DNA from: Nitrosomonadales bacterium
GTDB lineage: Bacteria; Pseudomonadota; Gammaproteobacteria; Burkholderiales; Gallionellaceae
Length of the DNA stretch: 64,000 nucleotides
Direction of reading: 5' to 3'
Assembly (NCBI GenBank): GCA_016218415.1
Contig: JACRED010000013.1
Coordinates: 1-64,000 of the forward strand
A program made the translations under genes and the position numbers. Positions 17,188 to 25,094 of the stretch are shown piece after piece (position 1 is the stretch's first letter; each line of letters starts with the position of its first letter). The notes below the pieces were generated by a model. The model saw only the letters and a list, made by a program, of their open reading frames with translations. It searched no databases and had not been told where the DNA came from.

Positions 17188-18558
17188 ATGGACACACTTT
17201 CCCTGCTGCGCACCGGCAAGCTGGCGGGCAGCAAGCGGCTGGATCTGTCGTGCGGGTTGCAGCAATTTCCCGCCGAAATCTACGATCTCGCGGACTCGCT
17301 GGAGATACTCAATCTCTCCGGCAATGCATTGTCGTCGTTGCCCCATGATCTGGCACGCCTGCACAAGTTGCGGATCATTTTTTGTTCCGACAACCAGTTC
17401 ACCGAGGTGCCCGAGGTATTGGGGGAATGTCCCCGTCTCGACATGGTTGGATTTAAAGCCAATCGGATTCGCCACCTGCCTGCTGCGTCGCTGCCGGAAA
17501 AACTGCGCTGGCTGATACTCACCGATAATCAATTGGGCGAAATACCCGCGGAACTCGGGCAGTGCGCCCGCCTGCAAAAGCTCATGCTGGCAGGCAACCG
17601 GTTGCGGCGCTTGCCGGATGAAATGGCCGCTTGCCGGCAGCTGGAATTGCTGCGCATTTCCGCCAATCACTTCACCGTGTTGCCTGACTGGCTGTTTGAA
17701 TTGCCGAAGCTGGCGTGGCTGGCGATCGCGGGCAATCCGTTCTCGGACGCGGCAGAGCAGGCGGCGATGGCAGGGCAGACGATACGCCACATCGATTGGA
17801 ACGACCTGGAGTTGCAGCACAAACTGGGCGAAGGTGCATCGGGCATCATCCATCAGGCAGCGTGGCGTCAGGCTCCCGACAGCACTCGACCGGTCGCGGT
17901 CAAATTGTTCAAGGGTGCGGTCACCAGCGACGGTTTGCCGCGCAGCGAAAAAGCGGCGTGTATCGCCGCCGGCGCGCATCCCAATCTGATCCCGGTGGCA
18001 GGCAGGATTACCGGCCACCCGCAGGGCGTGTCGGGGCTGGTGCTGTCGCTGATAGACCCGCATTTCAAGAATCTGGCCGGCCCGCCCAGCCTGGATTCGT
18101 GCACACGCGATATTTATCCCGTGGATACGCGCTTTTCATTGGGCGCGGCGCTGTCCATCGCGCAAGGCATCGCATCCGCCGCCGCACATTTGCATGAACG
18201 GGGCATCATGCATGGCGATCTGTATGCGCATAACATGCTGTGGGGCCGCCAGGGCGATTGCCTGCTCGGGGATTTTGGCGCGGCTTCCTTTATCCCGCGC
18301 GAAGATGAGCGGCGGGCACAGTTGCTGCAGCGTATTGAGGTGCGCGCCTTTGCCTGCCTGCTGGAGGAGTTGCTGGAGCATTGCACCGCAACATCGGGAT
18401 CGCCAGATGCCGATATCCTAGAGAAGCTGCGGGACCTGCAGCATCGTTGCGGGCAGGCCGGAATTGAAGCTCGGCCATTGTTTGCTGAAATCGGGCGGAT
18501 TCTGGCGAAATTGAAAGCAGATGAAATTGCCAACAAACATCACTCACGGTATGCCTGA
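17188..18558 (+). CDS. Leucine-rich-repeat protein kinase
   Basis: The 456-residue protein has about seven or eight leucine-rich repeats (residues about 15-200, pattern LxxLxLxxNxLxxLP) followed by a compact protein kinase domain (about 210-450). Kinase features are the glycine loop GEGASG (from 213), the ATP-binding Lys in VAVKLF (K239), the catalytic loop HGDLYAHNML (H342-D344, Asn349) and DFG at 362-364. HGD instead of HRD makes it a non-RD kinase. No signal peptide or membrane segment, so cytosolic. Bacterial LRR kinases are uncommon and their substrates unknown. It starts 10 bp after recG. Confidence 0.82.
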   Translation: MDTLSLLRTGKLAGSKRLDLSCGLQQFPAEIYDLADSLEILNLSGNALSSLPHDLARLHKLRIIFCSDNQFTEVPEVLGECPRLDMVGFKANRIRHLPAASLPEKLRWLILTDNQLGEIPAELGQCARLQKLMLAGNRLRRLPDEMAACRQLELLRISANHFTVLPDWLFELPKLAWLAIAGNPFSDAAEQAAMAGQTIRHIDWNDLELQHKLGEGASGIIHQAAWRQAPDSTRPVAVKLFKGAVTSDGLPRSEKAACIAAGAHPNLIPVAGRITGHPQGVSGLVLSLIDPHFKNLAGPPSLDSCTRDIYPVDTRFSLGAALSIAQGIASAAAHLHERGIMHGDLYAHNMLWGRQGDCLLGDFGAASFIPREDERRAQLLQRIEVRAFACLLEELLEHCTATSGSPDADILEKLRDLQHRCGQAGIEARPLFAEIGRILAKLKADEIANKHHSRYA

Positions 18559-18604
18559 CCGGCGTCAATTCTTGCGCGCCGCGCGAAATTCTACCTGCCT
18601 ATGC

Positions 18605-18629
18605 GCCGGCAACCGTTACCGGCAATTTT
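18605..18629 (+). terminator. Possible terminator after the LRR kinase
   Basis: GCCGG (18605-18609) and CCGGC (18619-18623) flank a partly palindromic centre, followed by AATTTT. The stem is short. Confidence 0.3.
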
Positions 18630-18731
18630 GCGACAGCCCGATCTTGCCTGAAACCAGCAGCAAGTTTTTTAGGCCGCAATAGCCAATTCAAATTACAATT
18701 GGAAAAATTCGCCAGACAGGAGCACATTTTC

Positions 18732-20048
18732 ATGATCGCACCCATCCCATTACGTGATATTCCTCAAGCCAGCATTTTTCGCAAAGGCGATGTCTTTGTG
18801 CTGTTCGGCGAGCTGTTTGGCCGCGGATACGCCAATGGCCTGATCAACGAGGCGCGCAAGGCGGGCATGACAATCATCGGCATCACCGTTGGCCGTCGCG
18901 ACGAAAACAACGCCCTGCGCCCGCTGACCGCCGAGGAACTGTCGCTGGCCGAGTCCAATCTGGGCGGGCGCATCATCAATGTGCCGCTGATGGCCGGATT
19001 CGATCTGGATGCGCCCGATGGAGAGCCGACACCGACCGACATGCTGGCCGACATGACACTGAAGAGCTGGCAGGACGACAAGCTGGACTGGAAGCATATC
19101 GAGAAATGCCGTGAAGTCGGCGTCAAACGCTTCAAGGATTCCGTCGCCCGTGTGATGGCCGAGATCGACGGCATGATTCCCGATGGTCGCAATGTGTTCT
19201 TCGCCCATACGATGGCGGGCGGCATACCCAAGGTGAAAGTGTTCTTGGCGATCGCGAACCGTATCTACAAGGGGCGCGGCGAGCGCTTTCTGTCCTCGCG
19301 CGCGCTGTTCGACAGCGACCTGGGCAAGCTGATCCTGATGAATTTCGATGAGGTTACCGCGAATACGTTCCAGTACCTGATCGACGGCAGCGCGGCGATA
19401 CGCGCGCGTATCGAGAAGACCGGCGGCCAGGTGCGTTACACGGCATACGGTTACCACGGCACCGAGATACTGATCGATGGCCATTACGAATGGCAGACCT
19501 ACACCAACTACTCGCAAGGCCCGGCCAAGATGCGTCTGGAGCGCGTTGCCGAAGCCGCCTGGGCGAAGGGCATCAAGGCCACGGTGTACAACTGCCCGGA
19601 GATCCGCACCAACTCTTCCGACATCTTCGTCGGCGTCGAGCTCTCGCTGTTCCCGCTGCTCAAGGCGTTGAAGAAGGAAAACGGCGGCGCATGGGCGGAA
19701 GCCCAGTGGCAAGCCTGCCGCGAATTATTCCAGGAAGGACATTCGCTGGAAGACCTGCTGAAAAAGATAACCGACTACAACGGCAGCGACGTGATGAAGA
19801 AATTCCGCAATTTCGCAGCCTGGCCGATGGACAACTCGGCGGAACTGGCAGACTTGATGATAGGCACGTCGGAAGAGATCACCCAGATGCACAGGGACCG
19901 CAAAGCGCTGGTGACCGACATCCTCAGCGCGCTGGTGCTGGAAGGCACCGGGCCGCTGATGTTCCATGAAACCTCCAAACCCTCGGGTCCGGTACTCTGG
20001 CTGAACCACGACATCATCGCCAAACAGCTCAACCTGATGCACGGTTAG
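18732..20048 (+). CDS. FabMG-like conserved protein (putative enoyl-ACP reductase family)
   Basis: The ATG at 18732 follows AGGAG and gives a 438-residue protein. The N-terminus, IPLRDIPQASIFRKGDVFVLFGELFGRGYANGLINEA, has a Rossmann-like start without a classic GxGxxG. I recall this family as conserved proteins annotated enoyl-ACP reductase FabMG, but I cannot verify catalytic residues by eye. No membrane segments. It stands alone, with a dyad CCAATT/AATTGG at 18683-18702 about 30 bp upstream that might be an operator. Treat the enzymatic name as tentative. Confidence 0.55.
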   Translation: MIAPIPLRDIPQASIFRKGDVFVLFGELFGRGYANGLINEARKAGMTIIGITVGRRDENNALRPLTAEELSLAESNLGGRIINVPLMAGFDLDAPDGEPTPTDMLADMTLKSWQDDKLDWKHIEKCREVGVKRFKDSVARVMAEIDGMIPDGRNVFFAHTMAGGIPKVKVFLAIANRIYKGRGERFLSSRALFDSDLGKLILMNFDEVTANTFQYLIDGSAAIRARIEKTGGQVRYTAYGYHGTEILIDGHYEWQTYTNYSQGPAKMRLERVAEAAWAKGIKATVYNCPEIRTNSSDIFVGVELSLFPLLKALKKENGGAWAEAQWQACRELFQEGHSLEDLLKKITDYNGSDVMKKFRNFAAWPMDNSAELADLMIGTSEEITQMHRDRKALVTDILSALVLEGTGPLMFHETSKPSGPVLWLNHDIIAKQLNLMHG

Positions 20049-20085
20049 GCAAGCGCCATAGCCTACCCCTGCCGGGGCTACCCGC

Positions 20086-20460
20086 TCAATCCGGTTTGTT
20101 TTTCAGCAGCGCTTGCAGGTCGGCGAAAGGATGGTGCGTTGCCGCTGCCTGATTCACCGCCCCCCTGTCGCGCACCGATTCATCCAGAACCCGCGCATGC
20201 TCATTGTCGTGGCAATACAGGCAGAGTAACTCCCAGTTGCTGCCATCCGGGGGATTGTTGTCGTGGTTGTGGTCCCTGTGATGCACCGTCAGCTCGCGCA
20301 GGCGAACCCCGGAAAATTCGCGCCCGCAGCGTCCGCATATCCACGGAAACAGCTTCAGTGCCTGTTCGCGATAACCCGCCTCGCGCAGTTCGCGCAGCTT
20401 GCGAGCTTCGGCGACCACGCGGTCCAGGCGCGCGTGATCGGGGTTGGTCTGTTTGGTCAT
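20086..20460 (-). CDS. yajD: YajD family HNH nuclease
   Basis: The 124-residue protein has a zinc ribbon (CGRCGREF), then LTVHHRDHNHDNNPPDGSNWELLCLYCHDNEH, the HNH nuclease core with paired CxxC zinc ligands and the catalytic His. This matches YajD. HNH proteins of this type cleave DNA, but the role of YajD in the cell is not established. It converges with the FabMG-like gene, 37 bp away. Confidence 0.85.
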   Translation of the reverse strand: MTKQTNPDHARLDRVVAEARKLRELREAGYREQALKLFPWICGRCGREFSGVRLRELTVHHRDHNHDNNPPDGSNWELLCLYCHDNEHARVLDESVRDRGAVNQAAATHHPFADLQALLKNKPD

Positions 20461-20504
20461 GGTTCAGCCGGTCCGTACGCCCGGATAAGCGGTTTGTTGA
20501 AGGT

Positions 20505-20747
20505 TCACAGTGAGCTGCCTTTTTCAAAGTGTTCCAGATACAACGCTTCCACCCTGGCTCGCGCCCACGGTGTTTTGCGCAAGAACTTCAAGCTCGATTT
20601 GATACCGGGCTCGTGCGTAAAGCAGCGTATCGGCACAACGGCGCCCATCGCCTCCCAGCCGATGCGCCCGGCAAGTCGCGTGACCACCATTTCCAGTGTG
20701 ATGCCCTCCAGGGCGGGCCGGTTTTCCTGTTTCCTGTTTGTATCCAT
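20505..20747 (-). CDS. VF530-type DNA-binding protein
   Basis: The 80-residue protein matches the VF530 family (DUF2132). It begins with LEGITLEMVVTRLAGRIGWEAMG and contains IRCFTHEPGIKSSLKFLRKTPWARARVEALYL, the conserved core. Members are small helical proteins proposed to bind DNA; their function is unknown. It lies just upstream of yajD on the same strand (44-bp gap), so the two could share a transcript, and it is divergent from the pseudouridine-synthase relative. Confidence 0.82.
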   Translation of the reverse strand: MDTNRKQENRPALEGITLEMVVTRLAGRIGWEAMGAVVPIRCFTHEPGIKSSLKFLRKTPWARARVEALYLEHFEKGSSL

Positions 20748-20819
20748 GTTTTCATTTTACAGATGATCGCCGCGCCCGAGCGATTACAATGGCGCTTCCT
20801 GTTTACACATACACCCGGC

Positions 20820-21536
20820 ATGACCACACCTGTACGCCTCGCAAAACGCCTCGCCGAAATACTCCCATGCTCGCGCCGCGAGGCCGAGCTTTATATCGCG
20901 GGCGGCTGGGTGAGGGTGGACGGGCTGGTGGTGGAAGAGCCGCAGTTCATGGTGACGGAACAAAAGATCGAGCTCCATCCCGACGCCAATCTCACCGCAG
21001 CGGAGCCCGTGACCATCCTGCTGCACCAGCCGGCGGATATCGGCGCGAATCCCAGCGCCGCGCTGCAACTGATCCGTCCCGAGACGCGTGTGGCGCACGA
21101 TCCATCCGGCATCCGCATGCTCAAGCAACACCTGCTTCGCCTCACCCAGCACATCCCCCTGGAAAGCGGCGCAAGCGGCATGGCGATATTCACCCAGGAC
21201 TGGCGCGCGGCGCGCAAACTCAGCGACGATGCCGCCACGCTCGAACAGGAATACATTGTCGAAGTCGCGGGTAATCTGCCTCCCGAAAAACTCAAGCTGC
21301 TCAATCACGGACTGACATACAACGGCCGCGCCCTGCCGCCGGGCAAGGTCAGCTGGCAAAACGAAACCCGGCTGCGCTTCGCCCTCAAAGGTGTGCAGCC
21401 CGGCCAGATCGCGCACATGTGTCAAAGCGTCGGACTGCAAGTGCTGGCGATGAAGCGCATCCGCATCGGGAAGGTGTCGATGGGTAAATTGCCATCGGGA
21501 CAATGGAGCTACCTGATGCTGCAGGAACGGTTTTAG
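20820..21536 (+). CDS. RsuA/RluF-family pseudouridine synthase relative with altered catalytic residue
   Basis: The 238-residue protein has an N-terminal S4 RNA-binding domain (RLAKRLAEILPCSRREAELYIAGGWVRVDG) and the RsuA/RluF fold, including EQEYIVEVAG and LKGVQPGQIAHMC with a C-terminal KRIRIGKVSMGKLPSGQW. The catalytic motif GRLDxxxxGLLLLTND reads IPLESGASGMAIFTQD, so the catalytic Asp is Glu (residue 115) and the preceding Arg is Pro. All known family members need that Asp, so the protein may bind rRNA without making pseudouridine, or be a divergent subfamily. The frame stays open upstream to 20529 but overlaps the VF530 gene, so I start at ATG 20820. Confidence 0.75.
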   Translation: MTTPVRLAKRLAEILPCSRREAELYIAGGWVRVDGLVVEEPQFMVTEQKIELHPDANLTAAEPVTILLHQPADIGANPSAALQLIRPETRVAHDPSGIRMLKQHLLRLTQHIPLESGASGMAIFTQDWRAARKLSDDAATLEQEYIVEVAGNLPPEKLKLLNHGLTYNGRALPPGKVSWQNETRLRFALKGVQPGQIAHMCQSVGLQVLAMKRIRIGKVSMGKLPSGQWSYLMLQERF

Positions 21537-21620
21537 GCGGTACAGGTAGCGGCGGGGTGCCGCATCACGGCGCCATGGCGAGGTGTCAGGAACACGGATA
21601 TTTTTATCACGAATGCCGGG

Positions 21621-22796
21621 TTACACAGGTGGCGAGCCATTGCGACTCGTGCCATCGGGAAGCTCCAGCACCACCCGGAATGCATCCATGCCCCGGTTGA
21701 AGAACGAGTAGGACGAACCCCACAGATACAGACGAAATATCCGGTAAACTTTTTCGCCCCAGCGTTTTACGATTTCCTCGCGTTCCGCATCCAGATTTTT
21801 TGCCCACTCCCGGCAAGTCAGGTAATAACTGTGGCGGTCGTTATAGATGTTTCTGACCTCCAGTTTTGTTTTTGCGACTTGCGTCAGAAAATCATGCAGG
21901 CAAAAGTAGCGGTGGTTTCCGGGATACACGTAGCGCGAAATGAAAGTGGGCTTGGAATATTTTTCGCGGAATGAACTGGCGTCCAGATATATTTTTCCGC
22001 CTGGTTTCAACAAACGCTGTAATTGCCTGACGACAGCGGAATAATCGGGAAGATGCTCCATGACGCCGAGTATGACGACCGCATCATAGGGTTCCGGCGA
22101 TGCGTACTCATAAAAGTCGCCGTATATGACTTTGCAGGGCAGTTGCTGGCACTGGATCAATCCATTGATGAACTCTTCCGACTTGCGTGTCAGCGTGAGA
22201 GCTGTCACTTGTATCCCCTGTTTTCCGGCATGCTCGACGAAAGTTCCCCAGCCGCCGCCAACGTCCAGCACCCGGTCGCCCGGTTTTAACCCGCAGCTTT
22301 CCACCACAAAATCCAGTTTGCGCCGCTGCGCCGTTTCCAGCGGCTCATCATCACGCTCAAACACCGCTTGCGAGTAACACCGGCTTGGGTCCATGAATTT
22401 GAGATAAAACTCGCTTTCATGATCGTAATGGTCGGCGATCGCAAACCTGTTGGTGCGCACCTGCCCGGTGAACAATGGCGATATCCGCCGCCAGATCGAA
22501 TGGAGCGGATGCATATCGCTCAAAATCTCGCGGCAGCTGATCACGGCCCAGATATCCCCCTCTATATCCAGGCTGCCATTGATATACGCCTCGGTAAAAC
22601 TCAGCTCGTCAAACTGCTTGATCGCCAGCAACGCATTCCGGTCATTCAGGGAAATGGTAAATGCCGGATCGCCGTCACCGAACCTGTAAATGCTTTTGTC
22701 CGGCAACCGGACGCTGAAAGGCGCGACGACCTTATCGGCGAGGTGATTTTGAATCCGTTGTACCAACCAGGGTTCGACTATATTTGCTGACTTCAT
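21621..22796 (-). CDS. Cyclopropane-fatty-acyl-phospholipid synthase family methyltransferase
   Basis: GGAG precedes the ATG at 22796. The open frame continues upstream to 23024, but that stretch is low-complexity and unlike the family. The 391-residue protein has the CFA-synthase layout: an N-terminal domain (SVRLPDKSIYRFGDGDP, then FDELSFTEAYINGSLDIEGD), then a SAM domain with RCYSQAVFERDDEPLETAQRRKLDFV, VLDVGGGWGTFVEHAGKQGIQVTALTLTRKSEEF and GVMEHL. Such enzymes add methylene or methyl groups to unsaturated acyl chains. The canonical C-terminal catalytic block is not obvious, so exact chemistry is uncertain. Confidence 0.78.
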   Translation of the reverse strand: MKSANIVEPWLVQRIQNHLADKVVAPFSVRLPDKSIYRFGDGDPAFTISLNDRNALLAIKQFDELSFTEAYINGSLDIEGDIWAVISCREILSDMHPLHSIWRRISPLFTGQVRTNRFAIADHYDHESEFYLKFMDPSRCYSQAVFERDDEPLETAQRRKLDFVVESCGLKPGDRVLDVGGGWGTFVEHAGKQGIQVTALTLTRKSEEFINGLIQCQQLPCKVIYGDFYEYASPEPYDAVVILGVMEHLPDYSAVVRQLQRLLKPGGKIYLDASSFREKYSKPTFISRYVYPGNHRYFCLHDFLTQVAKTKLEVRNIYNDRHSYYLTCREWAKNLDAEREEIVKRWGEKVYRIFRLYLWGSSYSFFNRGMDAFRVVLELPDGTSRNGSPPV

Positions 22797-22842
22797 GCGA
22801 AGCTCCAAAAATATAACCGTTGAGGCAGACGGGTGCGGCGGT

Positions 22843-22871
22843 ATGATAAGGAATGACGGATATGGACGCAA
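22843..22871 (-). promoter_or_regulatory. Candidate promoter for the CFA-synthase-like gene
   Basis: Read on the minus strand: TTGCGT, 17 bp, TATCAT, giving a leader of about 40 nt. The rest of the gap 22872-23087 shows no gene I can support. Confidence 0.35.
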
Positions 22872-23087
22872 CGGGTGCCTGGGACACGAGATAACCTGCC
22901 TCCGCCCAACATGCCAGCGTGCAAACCGAACCCGTCTCCTCAATGGCGTGCATGCCGGGGCCGGTTTACACGGGTGCAGGGGCGGAAAATGCGGACGCTG
23001 CGTTGTTGAATGGCGTGGAACCATCGCTCAGCGGTGGTAGTGACAGCCTGCTTATTTCCTCAAGCGGATTCGGGCGCCTATCCCGCC

Positions 23088-23115
23088 AGAAAAAACGGGG
23101 GCAATAGCCCCCGTT
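23088..23115 (-). terminator. Rho-independent terminator of the small exported protein gene
   Basis: A perfect nine-pair stem AACGGGGGC/GCCCCCGTT (23094-23102 with 23107-23115), loop AATA, followed on the minus strand by six or more T. It lies 26 bp after the stop codon at 23141. Confidence 0.85.
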
Positions 23116-23140
23116 GCGGATCGATTCTGAATTAAACGGC

Positions 23141-23311
23141 CTAGCCCCTTCTGCGCAGTTCCATAAAACACAGCAGGCCAGACCCGGCCAGCAGCCACTG
23201 ATAGTTGGCAACAGCCTGTTCAAGCTGATCCAGGGCGATGGCTGACAGGCTTGTGGAGAACGCGAATGCGGAAATCACAGCGATAACTGCGAACATGAGA
23301 AACTTTTTCAT
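23141..23311 (-). CDS. Small exported or membrane protein, 56 residues
   Basis: I do not recognise a family. The ATG at 23311 follows a run of G that can act as a ribosome-binding site. The protein starts MKKFLMFAVIAVISAFAFSTS, a strong signal peptide, with a likely cleavage near SLSA. The short remainder has a helix (LDQLEQAVANYQ) and a second hydrophobic stretch WLLAGSGLLCFME before a basic end LRRRG. The C-terminal hydrophobic-plus-arginine pattern resembles sorting tails in outline but lacks a PEP motif. A dedicated terminator and an upstream palindrome support it being a real single-gene unit. Confidence 0.6.
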   Translation of the reverse strand: MKKFLMFAVIAVISAFAFSTSLSAIALDQLEQAVANYQWLLAGSGLLCFMELRRRG

Positions 23312-23372
23312 ATACCCCCCAGCCGATAGATTTGTCGGGAAGCATGTTCCTCTTTTTCCGCATTCAAATCGA

Positions 23373-23388
23373 TTGTACCTTGGTACAA
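23373..23388. promoter_or_regulatory. Palindrome TTGTACC-TT-GGTACAA, candidate operator
   Basis: Perfect 7-bp arms lie 62 bp upstream of the small exported protein gene, within its likely promoter. The minus-strand reading contains TACAAT, a plausible -10. The remaining gap to ubiA (23389-23616) shows nothing else clear. Confidence 0.4.
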
Positions 23389-23616
23389 CTACCATAATAT
23401 TGAACGGGAAAATACCCTGCCATTCACCCAGGGCAGTCAACCCTGCCGCACTTTGGTGCAGATCCCGTCGGGATATAACAGCACCCGGTTATTCAGATGG
23501 ATGCCGGTCCGGCTGAATTTCCTAAACCCGACAATAGCGGGCGTCCAGTATCATTCGGTTACCGATCGGATTTGAGCATGGCGAACGGGATCAATTAATT
23601 CATTTTTATCAAGGCA

Positions 23617-24483
23617 ATGATTCTCTCAGAACGACTCTCGCTGTACATGCAGCTCACCCGGTTGAACCGTCCCATCGGCATCCTGCTGCTGCTGTGGCCG
23701 ACGCTGTGGGGTGTGTGGATCGCCGGTTCCGGGCATCCGGCCTGGCATATCGTGCTGATCTTTGTGCTGGGCACGGTGCTGATGCGCTCGGCGGGATGTG
23801 CGGTCAATGATTATGCGGATCGTGATTTTGACAGGCATGTGCGGCGCACCCGCGAACGTCCGGTCACCAGCGGGCGCGTCTCGCCACGCGAGGCGCTGTG
23901 GGTGGCGGCGAGTCTGGCGTTGGCGGCCTTCGTGCTGATCCTGCCGCTTAACAGGCTGACGTTGCTGCTGTCGATCCCGGCGGTGTTCCTTGCCGCGAGC
24001 TATCCGTACACCAAGCGCTTCCTCGCGATACCGCAGGCCTATCTGGGCATTGCGTTCGGCTTCGGCATCCCGATGGCGTTCGCCGCTCAACTCGGCGAGG
24101 TGCCGCCGGTGGCCTGGCTGTTGCTTGTTGCCAACGTGTTCTGGGCAATCGCCTACGACACGGAGTACGCGATGGTGGATCGGGATGACGACATCCATCT
24201 CGGCATCCATTCCTCCGCGCTGTTCTTCGGCAGATACGATGTGGTTGCGGTAATGATCTGCTACACCCTCACCTTGATGTTGCTGGCGCTGTGCGGCCTG
24301 ATGTCGGGACTGGGGCCGGTGTACTTCGTCGGCCTGCTGATCGCCGAGGGTGTTGCGCTGTATCACTACCGGCTGATCAAGGACAGGCAGCGCGAGCAAT
24401 GTTTCAAGGCATTCCTGCACAACAACTGGTTCGGCGCGGCGGTGTTTGCCGGGATCGCGGGGGATTATCTGGTGCGCACCTGA
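23617..24483 (+). CDS. ubiA: 4-hydroxybenzoate polyprenyltransferase
   Basis: The 288-residue integral membrane protein has the UbiA aspartate motifs: NDYADRDFD (N64-D72) followed by RTRERP, and [12 protein letters not shown] in the second half. About eight or nine membrane helices. It attaches a polyprenyl chain to 4-hydroxybenzoate in ubiquinone synthesis. AAGG lies close to the ATG. In many proteobacteria ubiC sits beside ubiA; here it does not, and the chorismatase at 4336 could supply the substrate. Confidence 0.93.
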   Translation: MILSERLSLYMQLTRLNRPIGILLLLWPTLWGVWIAGSGHPAWHIVLIFVLGTVLMRSAGCAVNDYADRDFDRHVRRTRERPVTSGRVSPREALWVAASLALAAFVLILPLNRLTLLLSIPAVFLAASYPYTKRFLAIPQAYLGIAFGFGIPMAFAAQLGEVPPVAWLLLVANVFWAIAYDTEYAMVDRDDDIHLGIHSSALFFGRYDVVAVMICYTLTLMLLALCGLMSGLGPVYFVGLLIAEGVALYHYRLIKDRQREQCFKAFLHNNWFGAAVFAGIAGDYLVRT

Positions 24484-24488
24484 CTTCT

Positions 24489-25076
24489 TCAGTCGAGCAG
24501 GTCGCGCAGCAGCGAGGCGCGTATCTGCGCCGGAACCGGGGACAGCGTGGCCTGATAGGCGCGGTGATCGACACCCATGCTCAATGCAGCACCCTGTTTT
24601 AAAGCGCGCGACATTTCAGTCGTCAGCTCGAAGCGCAGGAAATGAACTGCCGAGGTCTTTTGCCCGGTGGTGCGTTCCAGGTCTTCGTCGGCGATGGCGT
24701 GGGCGCGCTCGCAACCGGCAACCTGCACCCACACGCGATCTTCGATGCCGAGCAGTTGCGCAAGCATGCGGCGGCGTTCCCCGACATCCTCGTATTCGAT
24801 CATCATCGTCGCCTTCCAGTTGCTGCCGTCCGGTATCAGCGGATTGTATGCGTCGAGTTCGTCCTGTATGCCCGCTTCCTCGAATATCTTTTCCGCGCGC
24901 AGCATTTCCTGCACCTGGTAGCGTATCGTCTGTTCGTCTTCGAAGATCAGCGTGACGTGATTGCCCAGCGCGACGTTGCGGCTCTTTTTGTGCGCCATCA
25001 CGTCGGCGCGTATTGCGTTGCGCGCCTTGGCGTAGGCTTCCAGCGTCATCAGCTTGTCACGGGTTAATTTTGCCAT
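24489..25076 (-). CDS. DUF3501 family protein
   Basis: The 195-residue protein begins MAKLTRDKLMTLEAYAKARNAIRADVMAHK, has LGNHVTLIFEDEQTIRYQVQEMLRAEKIFEEAGIQDELDAYNPLIPDGSNWKATMMIEY and ends with a short basic tail, matching DUF3501. Biochemical function is unknown. It lies 18 bp downstream of the CCG-type Fe-S protein and in the same direction as rubrerythrin. These three are repeatedly found together, so a role in peroxide or redox defence is likely by context. Confidence 0.82.
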   Translation of the reverse strand: MAKLTRDKLMTLEAYAKARNAIRADVMAHKKSRNVALGNHVTLIFEDEQTIRYQVQEMLRAEKIFEEAGIQDELDAYNPLIPDGSNWKATMMIEYEDVGERRRMLAQLLGIEDRVWVQVAGCERAHAIADEDLERTTGQKTSAVHFLRFELTTEMSRALKQGAALSMGVDHRAYQATLSPVPAQIRASLLRDLLD

Positions 25077-25094
25077 TTCAATTTCCCTTTTTGT

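Noticed and set aside
20529-20819. Upstream extension of the pseudouridine-synthase-like frame.
   Set aside because: Lies opposite the VF530 gene and has no S4-family similarity before ATG 20820.
22797-23024. Upstream extension of the CFA-synthase-like frame.
   Set aside because: Low-complexity sequence with a good ribosome-binding site only at 22796, which gives the expected N-terminus.
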